Assembly: GCA_963383645.1 (NCBI GenBank) | Contig: OY726569.1 | Coordinates: 33,691,592 to 33,755,591, forward strand | Direction: 5' to 3' | DNA from: Muscardinus avellanarius | Lineage: Eukaryota; Chordata; Mammalia; Rodentia; Gliridae | DNA length: 64,000 bases | In this document: positions 36,270 to 48,399 of the stretch, piece by piece | How the letters are laid out: the number at the start of each line of letters is the position of its first letter | Position numbering within the stretch: position 1 is the first letter of the stretch | Translations under genes and position numbers: made by a program | Notes under the pieces: generated by a model | The model's database searches: none | The model's input: only the letters and a program-made list of their open reading frames with translations | What the model was told of the DNA's origin: nothing

Positions 36270-37065
36270 TGTTCTCCATTTCCATTCATTTCCCTGTAAA
36301 TGCTGTTATTTTGTTCTTAATGGCTGAGTAAAATTCAATTGTGTCCATATCCCATAGTTTTGTAATCCATTCATCTGTTGATAGACATCTTGGCTGGTTT
36401 CAGTTTGGCAATTATGAATTGTGTAACTATGAACATAGATATGCATGCATTAGTTCGGTAGCTTGGTTTCCATTGTTTTTGGTACATACCCATAAGTGAT
36501 ACTGCTGGATCATATGGTAGATTTGTTCTCATTATTTTGAGAATCCTCTATACGATTTTCCAAAGTGATTGCCCTAATTTGCAATCACACCAACAATGTA
36601 ATAGAGTTCTAACTTCAAATTCTCACCAGCATTTGTTGTTATTTATGTTTTTAATGATTGCTATTCTAATTGGTGTTAGGTGAAATCTCAGGATAGTTTT
36701 GATTTACATCTAATTGCTAATGAACAGTCACAAAAAATAAATCATATGCTCTAATATGGGAAAGCTAGGGAGAAAACAGGTCATAAGAGAAACTCTAGAC
36801 TAAGAAGGAGAAACTATAGATGAGCAAATAAGGCAAACCAACTGAGGGGAATGCAAGGGGAGTAGAGGAGAATCTCCTAATGCACATGATGTACATTCAC
36901 AAACATATCAAAGTCAATCAATAAGCCAAACATAAGGAGGGATGGGGAAGAGAATGGGGTGATAACTGGGTAAGGGCAAATTGAGTGATGTGTGCATGTA
37001 TGCCTCTACCATCTTGTACTCCTTTAAGATGTATAAGGATAATGCACCAATACAAAGAAAAAAAC
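36270..37065. mobile_element. 5'-inverted (twin-primed) L1 3' end
   Basis: 36270-36725 is ORF2 3' sequence on the minus strand. From about 36726 the same L1 continues on the plus strand ('acagtcacaaaaaataaatc' onward) through the 3'UTR to 'aatgcaccaatac' and an A-rich tail. Only about 15 bases of L1 are missing between the two parts. Similar sequences 'aaaaaagctgtttccataa' (36251-36269) and 'aaaaaacattgtttctataa' (about 37059-37078) flank the whole unit. These features are the signature of twin priming. Confidence 0.85.
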
Positions 37066-37079
37066 ATTGTTTCTATAAA

Positions 37080-37719
37080 GAATCTTGGCTTTTTAAATTA
37101 ATACTATTGTGTTGAATTGATTTGACAGATAATGTGTTAACTTAGAAGTGAACATAACCCAATTTAAACTGGTAGAGATCTATATGACATTATTGAAGAA
37201 TTTTCCAGATGACAACTATTAAATATTAATAGTTATTATGAGACATGTTAACTGTATTTTAAGTGACATCTGAGTTCTTAGAGAGTTACTATAAACTAAG
37301 AAAGCCAATATAGTTTTTAATATAGGGATGATGACAAAAAATTTTTGTACAGGAACATAATGATTATTATTTTCTTAGATGAAATAAAACTTTTAAGAAA
37401 CTCTCAAATTAGGAAAAACACAAATAGGATACTATCTTCTCCAGTGAATGAGCTCTAAGAAATGTATTTGTTCATTGTTACTCCTGATATTACTGAAAAA
37501 ATCTGTTTTGAGTTATTCAGCTAATATTTCTGTAATATTTGTAGTTTATTCACATAGTAATGAACTATTTTTATCATTGTCAAAATTAATTTTATTTCTT
37601 ACTAAAAATTTTGCATATGTACCTTTGCATCATAAATTATAGCCCTAATTATAAAATACTTCCATTAAGCACCTCTAAAATTTGGTGCAAAGTTAAAATG
37701 ATTTTGAGTAGTTATTTTT
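37080..37719. other. Unassigned AT-rich DNA
   Basis: No gene or repeat recognised. Confidence 0.45.
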
Positions 37720-38045
37720 TTTAATTTAAATATATTAATTGTGAGTGATATATTAAACATAAAATTACACATGAGAGGGTACTATGTGATATTTTGATAT
37801 AAAAATATTGTGTAATATTTGAATCAGTTTAAACATATCTCCTCAAACATTTATCCTTGATTAATAGTGGAAACATTAAAAACCCTTTCTTCTAGCTTTA
37901 GGATGTATGCAGAACATTATTGTTATCTATACTTACTCTATTGTACAAGAGCATACCATAATTCATTATTTCTATGTATGAAATATTTAGATAACTGGAT
38001 CCTCCATTTCACAGTATACAGTACCCCTCTTGTTAATATTGCATA
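37720..38045 (-). mobile_element. Old L1 3'UTR (L1M-type), minus strand
   Basis: Follows the L1M 3'UTR pattern: 'gatattttgatataaaaat', 'catatctcctcaaacatttatccttg', 'tctattgtacaagagc'. Confidence 0.6.
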
Positions 38046-38552
38046 ATGTATATTTGTATTTTAAAATTCTTTGAATAAGTAAATTTGAAGCTCAAATGGT
38101 ATGCAAGTACTGGTTGATCCTTTATATGCATTGAACAATCTCTACATGTCTGAGATAAGATATTTCAGGATATCATAAACTACATGTGGACGATAAATTT
38201 GCTTAGTATTGTAATTTATACTTTTATTAAAAAACAGTCAGAAGAAAAACAATGGTCAACATTGAATTCTGCTTTAGATGTAAAGCTCTAGAATACATCT
38301 GTATGTTAACTTTATCATTTTGTTTTAAAAATGATACTTTATGTTTTGTTCTTGTTGTAGCTCTTGTTAAGTAACATTTAAGGTGATAAAGAGTAGTCAT
38401 TAGTTTACATCTATCTAGACACCGTAGCCAATTTGTGTATATGTATGTCACTTCTGACAACTTATAAATGGCTGAATCAATGGTGCTGGCTTCTAGGTTA
38501 ACAAATGATGAAAATGAAACAGCAAAAATACCTGATCAAAATATTATGCGGA
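38046..38552. other. Unassigned AT-rich DNA
   Basis: No gene or repeat recognised. Confidence 0.45.
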
Positions 38553-38650
38553 AAGGCCGGGATGTAGCTCAATGGCAAAGCACCTGCTTTGCAAGTGTGG
38601 CGCTCTGGGTTCGATCCCTGGTTCCCCCCCCAAAAAAAAAAGACAAAAAA
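38553..38650 (+). mobile_element. Free-standing ID element (tRNA-Ala-derived SINE)
   Basis: Monomeric ID body of about 75 bases followed by a C run and an A-rich tail. The A box 'tagctcaatgg' and B box 'ggttcgatccc' both fit Pol III consensus. The middle keeps 'ctttgca', equal to a tRNA-Ala(TGC) anticodon loop. Not a tRNA gene: the acceptor stem does not pair and an A tail follows. Confidence 0.9.
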
Positions 38651-39397
38651 AAATATTCTCCAGACAATGCTTCTTTTCTAGGTCCGTCAATGAAGCCATC
38701 AGGCAAGCCTTGGAATTCAAAGTCTTGAGGGAGGTAAATAACCCATTACATCATCAGAATGAGGAACAAATGACACATTAAAAATATATGAAAGATTTGG
38801 GTTCTGGGTATATAGAATTATTTTAATCTGAAATGTTCTGTCAATTTTTAAATAGAGCCTCTCCTTCTTAAGTTCTTTATTGTCTCCCATAAAGTGACCC
38901 TGTGAGAAGACACCATTTGGAATAGCCACAGGCATCAGAGTTCAGTTCAACTGACTCACTTGTTATTCATGGCTTTTGCAGGCTTCTGCTCTATAACCCA
39001 AGGAAACCTTGCAGGAGTCAATATCAGACTCAAATTTACCTGAAAGTTTCTTTTTTACTGTATGGTTTTAAGAAAAGCAATTGAAAAATTCAACTCTTAC
39101 TTTTTTTTTTTTATCAACTTCAACCTCAAACTCACACCTTCTTACAGATCTGGGAAATTGATTCAGTTTCTTTGGTCCTACTCTTTTTTCTGGACTGCTG
39201 GTCTGGCCTAAATTAACTATTTGGAGAATCAACTAGTTTTACCCTAGTTTAGGTAGAAAGGGATTAACAAAGCAAGGTGAGAGAAATAAAATCCTTGACT
39301 TATACCACATTTATTTTACATAGCAATCTGAGAGGTTGATTAGGTAATCTGACATTGAGATAACTATTCAACTCTTTCTCTTTGTTTATTAATTAAT
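38651..39397. other. Unassigned DNA
   Basis: No gene or repeat recognised. Of rather even composition at 38690-39000. Confidence 0.4.
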
Positions 39398-39607
39398 ATA
39401 TTTATTTTTGTGGTAATGGGGATTGAACTCAGTGGCATTCTACCTTCAATCTATCCTCTCAGCCTGATTTTATTTCTTATTTGAACAAAGGATTTCTGTA
39501 GTTTGATGAGAGTCTCACCACTTGCTGTGGCTGTCTTTGAACCTGCAATCCTCCTATCTCAGCCTCCCAAGTACAGGAATTATGGGTGTGTGCCACCATG
39601 CCTGGCT
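39398..39607 (-). mobile_element. SINE-A, minus strand
   Basis: 'gtggtaatggggattgaac' (right half) to 'gtgccaccatgcctggct' (left half). Moderately diverged. Confidence 0.85.
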
Positions 39608-40147
39608 TCCATTTGGTAATTTATAATCTAAAGCAGAATTAAAGACTGCTCATTGATATATGATTGTTGAATTTGACAATTTGGTTGATATATACATATG
39701 TGTAATAGACAATTGAATGACTGTCTTACTTCCCAAATAAGTCTTACTATAGTTTGCTAATGAATTATAAGATTAGTTTTATTACTTTTTTTAGTTAGAA
39801 TCATCCAAACTAAATATATACAATAAGAGTTCTAGTATTAATATTATTTTGGTGATCAAAAATAGAAATTAGTTGTTGGTAAGGGAAACAAATATAATTT
39901 TAAATGATTATTTTTATTATTTTAAAATTAAGTTTTAGTATGGCTTCAAATATTTATCATTTTCACCATAGTAGAAAAGGCCACTGAATACAGTAATGTA
40001 TAAGTACAGCTATAATTAACTATCTTAGCAAAATAATTTTGTTTTTGAAGGATATAAAACAATTTAATTTTTAATATTATCCTCAAAGAGAAAATGTTGA
40101 GCAATAGGAAGAAACATGTTTATTGATTATAGTTTTAAGTACATGAA
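39608..40147. other. Unassigned AT-rich DNA
   Basis: No gene or repeat recognised. Confidence 0.45.
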
Positions 40148-40217
40148 CTACTATTATTAGTAGTTGTAGTAGGCATAGTGGTAGTAGTAGTAATAGTACT
40201 AGTAGTAGTAATAGTAG
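40148..40217. repeat. (TAG)n microsatellite, imperfect
   Basis: TAG/TAA triplets with a few interruptions, at the tail end of the minus-strand SINE-A that follows. Confidence 0.9.
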
Positions 40218-40421
40218 TAATAGTGCTGGAGATTGAACCAAGGAACATTTTACCTTTTAGCTACATTCCCAGCCCTACCTACTTTATTTTTTTATTTGAG
40301 ACAGGGTCTCACTAAGCTGTGGAGGGTATCACTAAGCTTCTGAGGCTGGGCCATGAAACTCTGATCACCCTGTATCAGCCTCCCAAATAGGATTACAGGT
40401 GCGTGCCACCACACCCAGCTT
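40218..40421 (-). mobile_element. SINE-A, minus strand
   Basis: 'ctggagattgaaccaagg' (right half) to 'gtgcgtgccaccacacccag' (left half). Confidence 0.85.
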
Positions 40422-41889
40422 CACACATAAACTATTCTGTCAACCAAAGTAGCACCATGCAAACTTTAGTGCTTATTTTTCAATAAGATTATTAAGATTT
40501 TTAGTCACCTGGATTCAATATATATTCAGTATATTTTTCACATAAATGATTAAAACATACCATTGAGGAAAATAGTATTGTCTTGCATCCATAGAAATTA
40601 AATATAAGGATAAGGGAACTTATAAATATGCAATCACAAAATGTGCACAACTTTGCAATAATTAACTAACTTTCAGCACAAACATTTCAATGTCTGGTTG
40701 AAAAACTTTCTTAATTATAAAAAAGTGCTTTAATCTTATTTATGGAAAATAACCTATTATGCACATATTTTCTGGTAGAATTCAGGGTTGAAGTGGCAAT
40801 GGAAATGTCCCAAGCCTGATGGCATGAAAGAATAGGTTTCAGATTTATGCTTCCATATCATCTGCCATCCTGGCAGCATAATTCCCAAATCTCTCGGCAG
40901 AAAGAAAATCTTTTATTTGAAGCGAGCTTCTGTTATGTGATCTTTTTCCCCCTGGCAGATGATGTGTTAAAAATGTACTATCTGGGAGATGGACCAGAGG
41001 CAGGTGCACAGGTTTTGATGTGGAATGCTTGGCAGGTGTGACCCAGAATGGAATATATTCTCCTCAGAGGGACCGGTTGTGATCAGATGTTCATGAGAAA
41101 GACAATGCTCAAATTATTCCAACATGCATCTAATTATTTCTAAATGTGGTATTGTGACCTTGCTATAATTTGTAAACCAGTACATACATTTAAGCAATGC
41201 TAACAACACCTGATGTTTCTGGATCTATAAAAAAACATTTTATCATGTTTCTAGTCTTTTAGTGTACCTACAATATGCAGTTAGAAAATTAACGGATTGC
41301 CTAGATTAAAAAATGAGATTAAAAGTGAGATAATTTTAAGTAAGGTTACTTGCAGCTTTCTGTACAATGAAGTACCTATGTGTAGGCAGTTTGCAGTATG
41401 ATCTCTTTTTTTCCTCTTCTTTCAAGAAATCATTAGCAACAAATTATAGTATATTTTAATAAGGCCATATAAAATAGATATTGATTAAAGTATCTGATTG
41501 GAATTTAAAACACTGGCTTTGCCCTCATGATTTATATATGTATTTGCATAAATTATCAAAAAATGACACTACTGTATAGTTTCTAATGTTTTTTATATCG
41601 TCAAGTTTTTATTTGTTTAATAAATAGGGAAATTTTTCCTCTGATACTGAAAAAATATATTTTCTCAAATTTTTGTTTCCTAAACTGATCTTTAATTGAT
41701 CACAGCAAGGAAACAGCTCTGCTACTATATCAGGAACCTAGACGCAGAAGCAGTTTCTAGCACCTTGTTTCCTATCCACCTGAACCGAATGATGGATGAG
41801 GGGCTGGCCCTTTTCCAATGAGAGCCTTTGAACAGGCCTTTTCTTACCTGACCCTGATTTCAGGGAGCAGCATAGCACAGTGCTGAAAA
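40422..41889. other. Unassigned; possible single-copy segments 40780-41060 and 41700-41880
   Basis: Two stretches are richer in G and C than their surroundings and resemble no repeat I know. The 64-codon frame at 40847-41041 has no recognisable domain. I cannot show that either stretch is conserved or transcribed. Confidence 0.35.
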
Positions 41890-42080
41890 ATTATTTTTGT
41901 GTGTCTGTGTACTATTGAACCCAAAGGAGTTCTATCTCTGAGCTCTATCCCTTTCCCTATTTTATATTTTATTTTGAAACAGAGCCTCACTAAATTGTTG
42001 AGGCTCACCATGAACCTGCAATCCTACTGTCCCAGCTTCCCAAGTACTGGGATAAGGGGCGCATACTACCACACCTGACT
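41890..42080 (-). mobile_element. SINE-A, minus strand, diverged
   Basis: 'tactattgaacccaaagg' (right half) to 'catactaccacacctgac' (left half). Confidence 0.8.
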
Positions 42081-42757
42081 CTGAATGGTCATTTTAACAG
42101 TTAAAATTCAAAGATTAATAACTAGTAACTTTGAAACTATTCATATTTTTGTACAAAGTAACATTTGTCTTGGAGAATTTGTTTATACTTATACTTGTAT
42201 AAAATGATTGTCAAAAAGATGAATTTGCTCACTTGTGATAATTAAATGGCTAATTATAACTGATGCAGTTGGTATAGTAAAAACTCTGTGTATGCCAAAT
42301 GAGGAAAATTCTCTCAGTTATTTTTCACAGTGTACGTGAGTTAAAATTTAGTACATATTAACTTAAAGATAGCAAAGTTCTCATTCCTCCACAGCATACA
42401 ATTTCAATTTTCTGACACAAATAATAGATTCAGGTGTCCAAAGTGTCCAAGAAATGTTTTATTGGGTGCACTAAACATTCAACTATCAAACTTGTGACTT
42501 TTTATATAAGAGTAGTTAGGACTCAGTTATGTTATTCCTTAAAGCATGTCAAAAATAGACTTTTCCGTTGGTTTATGCTGAGTGGTCAACAATATTTGAA
42601 GGCATTGTAACTCTTCCAAACTAAAAATTCTTTATGGATGAGCAAATGATAAGTAAAAAATCTGAAGTTGTAACATTACTAATTTATCAGTAGATGCTTT
42701 AATATTAAATGAAATCAAGTAGTCATTGGACAAAAGAGTTTTCAAACAAGAAGGTTG
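42081..42757. other. Unassigned AT-rich DNA
   Basis: No gene or repeat recognised. Confidence 0.45.
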
Positions 42758-42995
42758 TTGTGGAGTTAGTTTCTAGAATGACCCCTAATAGTTCCCATCT
42801 GAGATTTATGCTGTTGTGTGTGTATTTTACCTCATGATTTGTGTTTAGCAAGTAGAGTATGATAAAAAAAATGTTATAGCACATCTCTGAGATTAAACAG
42901 CAAAGGCCTTGAGTTTCCTCAGCGTTTCCTCTCTTCCTTGCTCTCTCACCTGCTCCTTCTAATGGAAGACAGCTACCATGTTCTGAGTGGCCTCA
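42758..42995 (+). mobile_element. Possible LTR fragment
   Basis: 'cctaatagttcccatctgag', then 'cgtttcctctcttccttgctctctcacctgctcc' in part and 'gaagacagctaccatgttctgag' recall a retrovirus-like LTR pattern (CT-rich run followed by 'agccagctgccatgtt'-like bases). Family not identified. Confidence 0.35.
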
Positions 42996-44565
42996 TGCAA
43001 TATGATATTTTAATACTGAGATTATTCTATGTTTAACAGCTTTCGAATCTATTATTATAGGCTGTTGCACAAAAGCCACGATAATGACAGCATCTATTTT
43101 TTTAAGATTATTTAGGTAATCTATAATAACTTCATGGCATAACTTCTCTCTTTTGCACTCCACAGTATCTATCACACAGGGTGCGATGTCCAGACACTGG
43201 GAATACTAATTGACTTGGGAAAGTTCACCCCAGGTTGGGACCTGAAATCTGGGGCTACATTTGAAACAATATGGTAGAGGAGAGAGTGAATTGCAAGCAA
43301 GACAGTAATTCACAGGGAAGTTGCCTGAAAGCTTACATTCCTCTGAGTCTTTATACATTTTAACATTTAAATCTTCATACTTTTTTAGCCTTGTGAAGCA
43401 TTGACATGAGTTTTCTGTGAGGATATAATATGAAGCAGAAGACAATGCCAAAAATGAGTTTCCTAGGTGTACAATGGTCTGAATCTTGACGTATGTTTAA
43501 GAAAATAGAGAAGGAAGGGGAAAGACAACTATCTATCTGCTTTGATAGAGTATACAGCAGGCTGCTGTTTCATGAGATTAGGCTCCACTGCCAGAGTTTT
43601 GGTAAGAGGGGATACATGATTGGTTCCTACAAAGTAAATGTGGGACTTGTTTGAGAGAGGACCAGGAGAGCTACCAAGATGGATAAAAAGATCTTGGCAG
43701 AAAGTTCTTGGATTTGAGGTACATGTATTAAGGGAATTGTATGAGAGATGAGCCTAGTCGGGATCTACATAACATGTATGAAAGTTTCCCACAGCAGTAG
43801 AACACATCTTTAAATATCTTCCATCCTCAGAAAGGGCAAAAGCATCTCAAAAAACATTTAGCTCAAATGAGACTTACCTATTTCTCTCCTTGATCTCCAA
43901 ATGCTAGCACCAATATGACAGAGTATGCTAGACAAAACAAGCAAGAAATGAAAAAAACAAACTATATTGCCTCCTCCCTCAACAGGCTCTAGCCTAAAGC
44001 ATGCTCAAGTAGGGGAAATGAAAACACGTAATGCTAAGTGAAGATTTGAATTTTAATTATTACATCACTTTTGGCTTTCTAATTTTTTAATGGAGACATT
44101 CTAATTTAATGTGATGGTAGACTGTTATCTAAGAGTGAAGAAAAAAGGTACGGACTTTCAAACGTTAAGATATATGACAGAGTATAATGATCCATATTAA
44201 GTAGAATTTAATGAGATTACAGAAGAAAATAAAATTGCATTCCATGACAGTCCTTGCATTTTTTCGACAGACAAGTTACATATGCTTCCCCACTGTCTGT
44301 CTATACTATGCAGTAGAAAAATGTATCATAACACTTACTGCTGATTTTCTTGTCTGCCTCACTTAGAAGATGAATGATAAAATGAAAACTCATTCTAAAG
44401 AAAAGCCAGTAATAGGAAAATAGTTACGCTTCATAGGAAGTTTTCTATCAGGAATCAGACTTGCTTGAAAACAGGAAGAAAACTCTGATCTGCAGACACT
44501 TTTAGTTGGGGGAAAACATTTCTTGTATTTGTCAGAATGCACCAAAAAAGGAATTTCATAACTAC

Positions 44566-44568
<3 letters not shown>
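42996..44568. other. Unassigned DNA
   Basis: No gene or repeat recognised. The 81-codon minus-strand frame at 43206-43451 has no known domain and no supporting context. Confidence 0.4.

Positions 44569-44621
<53 letters not shown>
44569..44621. repeat. (GA)n microsatellite
   Basis: About 25 uninterrupted GA units. All purine on one strand. Confidence 0.98.
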
Positions 44622-44623
<2 letters not shown>

Positions 44624-46309
44624 CTTCCTAATACACAAACTTAGCCTCAAGCATTCCTCTAGCAATTGCTCTATTCCCCTGCTTAAGAGGAAGCTCGGAT
44701 CAGCTAGTATTCTTTACTTGATCTTATATTTTAGAAGTAGAAATAGATTTACTACAATTATTTTCTTCTAAAGTTGGATGATCTATAGCAGACTTACTTT
44801 GAGCTTCAATGCTACTAACATTAGCAACTAGGATAATGAAAATCAGTGACATAAAGTCATCAACATTTAAGCAGGTTATTACATGTTGGAATCATTCTGA
44901 ATACTTGGAAATAGAATTATTTGTTTCAGAAAAATAAGTCTCTCAATTACTACTAATCTGCTTTATTTTGAGATAAATTACTACATGAAATTATTTATTG
45001 AGATACTTAATATTTTGGGGGGAGAAGTTGGTCTCAAAGGAAAAGTCATCTGTTATCAGTTAGAGTCTCCAAAATTAGACATACTGAAATGGATTTGGGG
45101 GGACCTGAATATGTTAATGATTAACATGTGTAGATAGAGGGCAAGAATTGAGATTAGTCAGCTGAAGTATAGTCCTGGCAAAGCCATTCCTGAAGGAAGT
45201 TATAGAGCATATTTTGGCCATTGAATTGCCTCCCATTAAACCAAAGTGTCTGGGTAGTTGCATTCTCCTGGAGCTCATTCGTTAGTGAGGGCTGCCTTGG
45301 GAAGGGTATGATATCTATTGAGGCAGGTCTCTGCAGTTGTGGCTGACTCGACTGCTCACAGTTCAAAGGCTGTTTACTGACCATCTTTCCTCTGTCCGCT
45401 CAGCAAGTCCTTTCTGGATGAGGAATCTGGAAGTGCATTTATGCATCTACTACATTAACTGTTAAAAGTTTTGAATGCAGAAAGCTTACCCAGCATAGAT
45501 ATGTATTTATTGAAGTTGCTTTTGAGTGTTCAACATGAAAAGTAATTATCATATTTTATGAAAATTAGGAACATTATTGTTTAGAAGTATCTATTTGAGG
45601 CTTATTCAAGGATATACATTAATAAATTAATTTCCTCTAACTCCCTAAACGAAAAGCATTACAACTCCATGATATATCTACTTAATGAAAAAATTAATAA
45701 ATGTAATATAAAAGAAACTAAAAATTTTGAACATGTGATCATATGTATTATCTATGAGTCATTAAAATAAGTTCTGCTATAACATAATATAGACATTCTA
45801 AGAATTATAATCTTATTCAAAATAGCACAATAAATATATATCCTATGAAAAAATTTACCTAGAACCACAACAATCAGACATTTCATCAATGACACATAAA
45901 ACCAATAAAATTTAAAGCACATCAAATGGTTAGGAAATACAAAAGTATTATAATCAACATGACACCTCATTTTGAAAACATACCTGCTTTGCTTGTGAAT
46001 GAACCTGTAGATAAAAGATCACATATTGCAGGTAATTGTAAGTGTTGAGAGGAAAGCTATCTTAGATCATACTTAAAGTCCTGACAGCAAATGTGAAATG
46101 TGAATGGATGTGGCTTGTCTATACTCTCCCATGCAAGTTTGAAATTTGCTTTATGCTCAAAATATTACTAAGTATCAATAGCTTTGGAATAAATACCCAT
46201 TTTCAAAACAAGCTTTATAGCATGATAAATTTTACTTTTAACCTATTCTTTTTACTTTGATAGGAAAACAAAGTTAATAATATGGTAGATGTCTTCATGT
46301 AACAATCAT
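44622..46309. other. Unassigned DNA
   Basis: Mostly AT-rich. The stretch 45150-45430 is less AT-rich with a 76-codon minus-strand frame (45154-45384) that I do not recognise. It could be an old LTR or pseudogene remnant. Confidence 0.4.
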
Positions 46310-46490
46310 TTAATCATTTTATCTCATCCAATTTTTTGATAGTCCTTGCAGGTATATATTATTCCTATTTTTATAAATGAGGAATTGGGTGGTATTGGTT
46401 AAAGAAATTTCCAAATTTATTAAGCCCATCATTAGTGATGTAGAAATAAATCCAGCCTATCATATTATAAAACCCATGTTCATATGTTCA
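46310..46490 (+). mobile_element. MIR-type SINE remnant, plus strand
   Basis: MIR order visible: 'aatcattttatctcatcc', 'gcaggtatatattattcc', 'tttataaatgaggaattgg', 'gatgtagaaataaatccagcc'. Confidence 0.65.
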
Positions 46491-47329
46491 TACTGCTATA
46501 CTTTATCTCTATTATTTAAGCAGAGAAATGTGAGGCAAAGTGGTTAAAAAAAGTTCATTTTCTACTTGCAGGGATCCACACTTTAATAGGTTACTGTATT
46601 TTCATAAGCTACAAACATTAGCATATTGTTATAATTTTTAGATTTATATTCATTATTAGCCATTTTCAAACAGGCTTCTTTTCCCCAAATGACATTAAAT
46701 ATTTTTCTGCTGAAAATGCATTTCCTTATCTACTCAATTTACATAAATTTTGAAAGAAAATGAAATAATAATAGACGGTATATGGAACTGTGAAAAAAAA
46801 AGAGCTCAGCCATTTACCACCTATACACATTTTACTCAATTAAATAAGTTGTATTTTACACTGACAAAAACTACATAAAGCACTTAAAATTCATTATTAA
46901 TACATCTCAAATGTCTTGCAAACTTCTAAATGTCTCACTTTTTATAATAAAGTCTATAAAATATAATAATATTGCCTTGAAGCTAACACGATTTATTTTA
47001 TGCATGATTTTAAGAAAATTTAAAGCACTACTTTTCATGCAATTTGATTCCATAACTGATTATTGAAGTCATGATTATGTCTGTAGTTTTACTGCAAAAT
47101 GATGTCACAATCTCAGAAAATACTCCTTTCCTCTAAACAGCAGTGCACACACCTAAGTGAATACTTTCATAAGTTCCCCTCCTCCAGAGAGAAAATAAAT
47201 AGCAATTGAACAAAAGTTATGGATATTAAAGTGTATAATATCTAGGGTATAACCAAAGTCTCATATCAAAAATAACTAAACAACTGGCAACTTTAATATA
47301 TTGACACAATCATCTGAACAATACACATC
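46491..47329. other. Unassigned AT-rich DNA
   Basis: No gene or repeat recognised. Confidence 0.45.
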
Positions 47330-47360
47330 TCATTCATTCATTCATTCATTCATTCATTAG
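47330..47360. repeat. (CATT)n microsatellite
   Basis: Seven CATT units, adjoining the tail end of a minus-strand SINE-A. Confidence 0.95.
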
Positions 47361-47525
47361 GGTAGAGTTTGAACCCAGAGGCATTCTGCATCTGGCTGCA
47401 CCCCAGCCCTTTTTATATTTTATTTTGAAACAAGATCTTTCTATGTTATGGCTCCTTGGCCTTGAACTTGTGATCCTCCTGTCTCGGTTTCCCAAGTACT
47501 AGAATTATAGATGTGTGCCACACAG
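47358..47525 (-). mobile_element. SINE-A, minus strand, diverged
   Basis: 'agggtagagtttgaaccc' (right half) to 'tatagatgtgtgccacac' (left half). Confidence 0.8.
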
Positions 47526-47589
47526 CATATTTTCTTAAAAATAAAAATATTATGTAAACAGTAATATATTGTGCGACTATATGGCATTA

Positions 47590-47613
47590 CTATATATATA
47601 TATATATATATAT
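47590..47613. repeat. (TA)n microsatellite
   Basis: About eleven TA units. Confidence 0.95.
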
Positions 47614-47811
47614 GTGTGTACTTTTATGTCTATTTTTCTCTTTTTCACTGTGAATTTATTCACATTTTTACATTAATGTGCATGTGTGTCTAACATAAAC
47701 TTTATAATAGGTGCCATTTTGAATGGCTTTTTATCTAAAAGATGGCATGATAATATTTCCTTCAAATGAACATGTCTATGCAATATTTTTATAAAAAATT
47801 TATTTTAATCC

Positions 47812-48016
47812 AAGTGTGGTGGCTCATGCTTGTAATCCCAGTATTCGGGAGGCTGAGACTGGAGGATCACGGTTCGCGGACAGCCTCAGCAACTTAGTGA
47901 GGCCCTCTGCAACTCAGTGAGGCCCTGTTTCAAAATAAAATAAAATAAAGAATAAAATAAAGGGCAGGGGGTGTAGCTTGGAGGTCATATATCCCTGGGT
48001 TCCATCCCCAGACCCG
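47812..48016 (+). mobile_element. SINE-A, plus strand
   Basis: Dimer with an expanded AATAA-rich linker between the halves. The right-half box reads 'gggttccatcccc'. Confidence 0.9.
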
Positions 48017-48399
48017 CTAAAAAACACATAATTTTACTATAGGAAAAACATTTTTCAATAAAAATTTGACAGCATCTCTTGTTCTTAAAGTTTAAATTCA
48101 AGTATAGTTTAAATGTATACCATTTATATTCAATAAAATTTGTTTAAAAATAAAAAATAAAAAAATCCATACTTGTAGACTAAATGGCTGTAATGAAATT
48201 ATTAGATCAAAGAAAAGTTTGACAATTTTAAAAATAATTTCTGAAAAATCCTTCACAATTTAATCAAGTTGATTGCTAAAATCAATAGACTTATTTGTTC
48301 TCTCACTTCAAGAAAAAATAATGAGTGGTGCAATTTTAAATGTTTGATGAATTAGCCTTCTTGTTTGGTTTATGTGATGCCTGGTTTTGCCAGTGAGTA
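48017..48399. other. Unassigned AT-rich DNA
   Basis: No gene or repeat recognised. Confidence 0.45.

Noticed and set aside
38553..38627. Possible tRNA-Ala gene
   Set aside because: The boxes and anticodon loop fit, but the acceptor stem does not pair and an A-rich tail follows, as in an ID SINE.
45154..45384. 76-codon minus-strand frame as a possible exon or pseudogene
   Set aside because: No recognised domain, no convincing splice sites and no neighbouring exons.
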